DNA from: Acidobacteriota bacterium
GTDB lineage: Bacteria > Acidobacteriota > Terriglobia > Acidiferrales > UBA7541
Length of the DNA stretch: 64,000 bases
Assembly (NCBI GenBank): GCA_016201285.1
Contig: JACQDE010000034.1
Location: 1-64,000, forward strand
Direction: 5' to 3'
The translations under genes were made by a program, and so were the position numbers. Below the pieces are notes generated by a model, which saw only the letters and a list, made by a program, of their open reading frames with translations, was not told where the DNA came from and made no database searches. The stretch's first letter is position 1; every line of letters begins with the position of its first letter. Shown piece by piece: positions 61,591 through 64,000 of this stretch.

Positions 61591-61951
61591 GGTCCAACTG
61601 GGCGAGCAAAGATTCCAGATTGTCGTCGTCCACGATGAGGTCGGGGCGGGCGGCAGCGAGGTCTTCGACTTCGTCGAAGGCCTGGAAGAGGCGCATCTTT
61701 GCGGCGGCGTATTCCTCCGTGCCGGAAAGCTCGCGGCCGGTTTTCCTGCCCCATTTGCGGACGGCATCGTGGCGGATGAAAACGCGCAAGGGAAACGCCG
61801 CGCCGCGGTCCACTGCGACCATGTACACGTAGTCGGTGCCGGCGTGGAGACCGCGGCGGGATTTCTGCGTTTCGAGGAAATAGTATTGATAGACGTAGCC
61901 GGTCGAGGCCGAGTAGCTCTTCACGCGGCGGGCGTGTTCAGGACGAGCCAT
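61586..61951 (-). CDS. Conserved hypothetical protein, 121 aa
   Basis: 121 residues from ATG 61951. Opens RVKSYSASTGYVYQYYFLE, with a Tyr-rich strand, and a basic strand FIRHDAVRKWGRKTG; acidic tail VDDDNLESLLAQLDL. No known motif. The stop comes from a family A palindrome, so the tail may differ from that of relatives. Confidence 0.7.
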   Translation of the reverse strand: MARPEHARRVKSYSASTGYVYQYYFLETQKSRRGLHAGTDYVYMVAVDRGAAFPLRVFIRHDAVRKWGRKTGRELSGTEEYAAAKMRLFQAFDEVEDLAAARPDLIVDDDNLESLLAQLDL

Positions 61952-62146
61952 GGGGTGGATTATTCGGCGGGGTGCACGGGATGTCAAATGTACGGGTGAG
62001 CAGGGGTCGGAATGCTATTCGAAACGAAAATAGAAAATAGAAAAACGAAAATGGAAGGAAAACCGGAGCAACTCGAAGCGCGATATGGGGTTCTAAAAGG
62101 GTATGGTAGTATTTTACCGTCCAGCCATTGGGTGGGGAACTCAAAC

Positions 62147-64000
62147 TTGATTAAACCGTCGCCTGCCGCCGAGCGGCGCCTGGGAATCCGAGAGACCGGC
62201 CGCCGGATCAAGACTTTCTCTCTGGCCGTGGCGCTCGCCGTGTTGAACGCGGCGTGCGGCGGCGGCGCTGGGCCGCCTCCTCCACCGCCTCCTCCGCCGG
62301 TTACGGTGACGGTTGCGCCCGCCACACAGAACGTGCTGCTGGGCGCGACGCAGCAGTTCACCGCCACAGTCACGAACACAACGAACACCGCGGTGACGTG
62401 GAGCGTGAACGGCGTCGCCGGCGGGAACGCGCAGGTCGGCACGATCAGCGCGACCGGGCTCTACACGGCACCGAGCATTCTTCCCTCCCCCGCGGCGGTC
62501 ACCATCCGCGCCGACAGCGTGGCCAGCCCGGGCAGCTCGGGCACAGCGACGGTGACTGTGACCAGCGACGTGGTGGTGAGCATTACCGCTCCGGCGCCGA
62601 ATGCCAACGTGGAGCTGGGCGCAACGCGACAAGCGACCGCAGCCATCGCCAGCACGGGAAATGGAGCGAACCAAAACGTCACATGGAGCGTTGGTCCTCC
62701 GGCGGGCGGCGGATGCGCGGGCGCGGCCTGCGGGACGATTACTGCGGGCGGTGGACTCTACACCGCGCCGGGCATTCTGCCGTCCACGCTGAACCGCGAC
62801 GTCACCGTAACCGCGACGAGCGTGGCTGACCCCTCAAAGAGCGCGACGCGGACGCTGCACATTACCGCGAGCTTCGGTTTCACCATCACCGGGCCGGCGT
62901 CGAGCACGATTGATAACGCGACATCGTTTCAGTTTGTGCCCAACTTCAACATCACAAGCGGCGCGCCGAGCACGTCGGTGCAGTGGGACGTGAACGGCAT
63001 CGTCGGCGGGAACGCGACTCTCGGTACGATTACCCAGGCGGGGTTCTACACCGCGCCGAACCTTGCGCCCGCGCCGCCGCAAGTGACGATTTCCGGAACG
63101 CCGCTGGCTGACACCTCGAAGGCCCAGTCGGTGACGGTAACAATCAATACGATCGTCATCGTGACCGTATCACCGACGGCGCCCAGCGTGGAAATCGAAG
63201 GGCAGCAGCAGTTCACCGCCAACGTCGGCGGGGCGCAGGCGACTCAACAGAATGTAGTCTGGGATGTGAATGGGGTTGTAAACGGGAATGCAGCGGTTGG
63301 CTTCATTACGAACCCGGGACCCGGCTCGACGCCCGCCATCTACACCGCGCCAATTACGATTCCGAGCATCCCCATCGTCGTGACCGCGACCAGCGTCTTC
63401 GACCCGACGAAGAGCGCCAGCACAACAACGATGACCTTCTTCAGCACGATTTCCGCCAGCTTGCAAAGCCAGCCGCCGAGCGCTGGGACGCGTGCGGTGA
63501 ACCACGCGCAGACGCTCTCCGGAGCGCTGACGAGGACAACCACTGGCACGGCTCCCGTGAACAACGCGGTGACCTGGAGCGTGAATGGCGTGGCAGGCGG
63601 CGACCTAACGAATGGGTTCATTTGCGTTGTTGGCGTTACATGCAGCGGCGGAAACAAAGTGTCGGGTTCCGGCGTGGGGAACCCTACGGGCGACGTGGAT
63701 TACGTGGCGCCGGCGAGCGTGCCGGCGGGCGGCGCAGTGACCATCGAAATGCGCAGCCAGGCGGACAACACCAAGTTCGCCACGGCGCAGGTGGCGGTCA
63801 TTCTCAACGTAGTGGTGAGCGTCTCGCCGACCACCTCGACGCTGCCCACCAGCCAGGCGCAGCAGTTCACCGCCAGCGTGCGGGGCACGTCGAACCAGAG
63901 TGTGACGTGGTCGCTTTCCGGCGCCAATTGCTCCGGCGTAACCTGCGGCACAATCACATTGGCCGGGCTTTACACGACGCCGTCCACAGCACCGTCGCCC
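62147..64000 (+). CDS. Ig-repeat lipoprotein (runs off right edge)
   Basis: 618 codons are visible without a stop. TTG 62147 follows GGTGGGG; a GTG at 62132 is possible. The signal ends in LNAAC-GGG, a lipobox-like Cys, then a run of eight prolines. After that come tandem Ig-like domains of about 85-130 residues with the repeating core W-x-V-N-G-V-x-G-G-N, GTI and LYTAP. At least five to six units are present, of the type seen in acidobacterial surface proteins. It probably sits outside the cell as an adhesin or scaffold; ligand unknown. Confidence 0.85.
   Translation, partial: MIKPSPAAERRLGIRETGRRIKTFSLAVALAVLNAACGGGAGPPPPPPPPPVTVTVAPATQNVLLGATQQFTATVTNTTNTAVTWSVNGVAGGNAQVGTISATGLYTAPSILPSPAAVTIRADSVASPGSSGTATVTVTSDVVVSITAPAPNANVELGATRQATAAIASTGNGANQNVTWSVGPPAGGGCAGAACGTITAGGGLYTAPGILPSTLNRDVTVTATSVADPSKSATRTLHITASFGFTITGPASSTIDNATSFQFVPNFNITSGAPSTSVQWDVNGIVGGNATLGTITQAGFYTAPNLAPAPPQVTISGTPLADTSKAQSVTVTINTIVIVTVSPTAPSVEIEGQQQFTANVGGAQATQQNVVWDVNGVVNGNAAVGFITNPGPGSTPAIYTAPITIPSIPIVVTATSVFDPTKSASTTTMTFFSTISASLQSQPPSAGTRAVNHAQTLSGALTRTTTGTAPVNNAVTWSVNGVAGGDLTNGFICVVGVTCSGGNKVSGSGVGNPTGDVDYVAPASVPAGGAVTIEMRSQADNTKFATAQVAVILNVVVSVSPTTSTLPTSQAQQFTASVRGTSNQSVTWSLSGANCSGVTCGTITLAGLYTTPSTAPSP

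Overview
The window is a 64 kb stretch of a GC-rich, diderm bacterial chromosome, most likely a member of the Acidobacteriota. This is inferred from gene content: a VWFA-related protein of the acidobacterial type, Ig-repeat lipoproteins, a Cys-rich acidobacterial-style hypothetical, LPS export genes, and very abundant short palindromic repeats between and inside genes. No rRNA, tRNA, CRISPR array, prophage or intact insertion sequence was recognised. Both ends cut through genes (sppA on the left, an Ig-repeat lipoprotein on the right).

Layout. 0-10 kb: sppA, a Cys-rich hypothetical, cysteine synthase, galT, a YraN-type protein, a methyltransferase, a class III aminotransferase, cysS and a MazF/CopG toxin-antitoxin pair. 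10-20 kb: smc, a secreted hypothetical, purC, a Fis-type regulator, a TPR periplasmic protein and an SDR oxidoreductase. 20-25 kb: a MarR-YceI-pirin stress cluster with a probable leaderless, autoregulated marR promoter, then a hotdog protein, a Gdx/SugE exporter, purE, dcd and an HU-like protein. 25-40 kb: a membrane protease, then a long minus-strand housekeeping series transcribed lptC/A - lptB - rpoN - rapZ - msbA-like - yicC - gmk - rpoZ - coaBC - uracil-DNA glycosylase - priA.

40-43 kb: a two-gene satellite microcompartment locus, with a BMC-H shell protein and a CoA-acylating aldehyde dehydrogenase carrying a long tail with candidate encapsulation and docking segments. 43-46 kb: a GAF-GGDEF cyclase diverging from a RodZ-like gene and its partner. 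46-52 kb: a nucleoside salvage and catabolism run (MtaD-like deaminase, cytidine deaminase, small membrane protein, purine nucleoside phosphorylase, CNT transporter, pyrimidine nucleoside phosphorylase). Deoxynucleoside breakdown yields acetaldehyde through DeoC, so this run and the aldehyde dehydrogenase compartment may be metabolically linked, although deoC is not in the window. 52-64 kb: a phosphoesterase, a Tat-exported metallo-beta-lactamase-fold protein, an inositol monophosphatase, a VWA protein, a fused MoaD-MoaE, a TIGR01777 epimerase, a FecR-like protein, an ECF sigma/anti-sigma pair and the Ig-repeat lipoprotein.

The most unusual layer is the repeat population. A roughly 26-bp palindrome with one end reading TGTAG recurs at least 20 times. 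In eight genes its TGTAG end (or a close variant) supplies the stop codon, and in three genes it is read through in frame as an [11 protein letters not shown]-like peptide. A second, about 65-bp composite element is inserted in the same frame three times in two genes. Other palindromes sit inside purC, the glycosylase gene, the MoaD-MoaE linker and perhaps cysteine synthase. These elements appear to be reshaping protein termini and linkers across the region.
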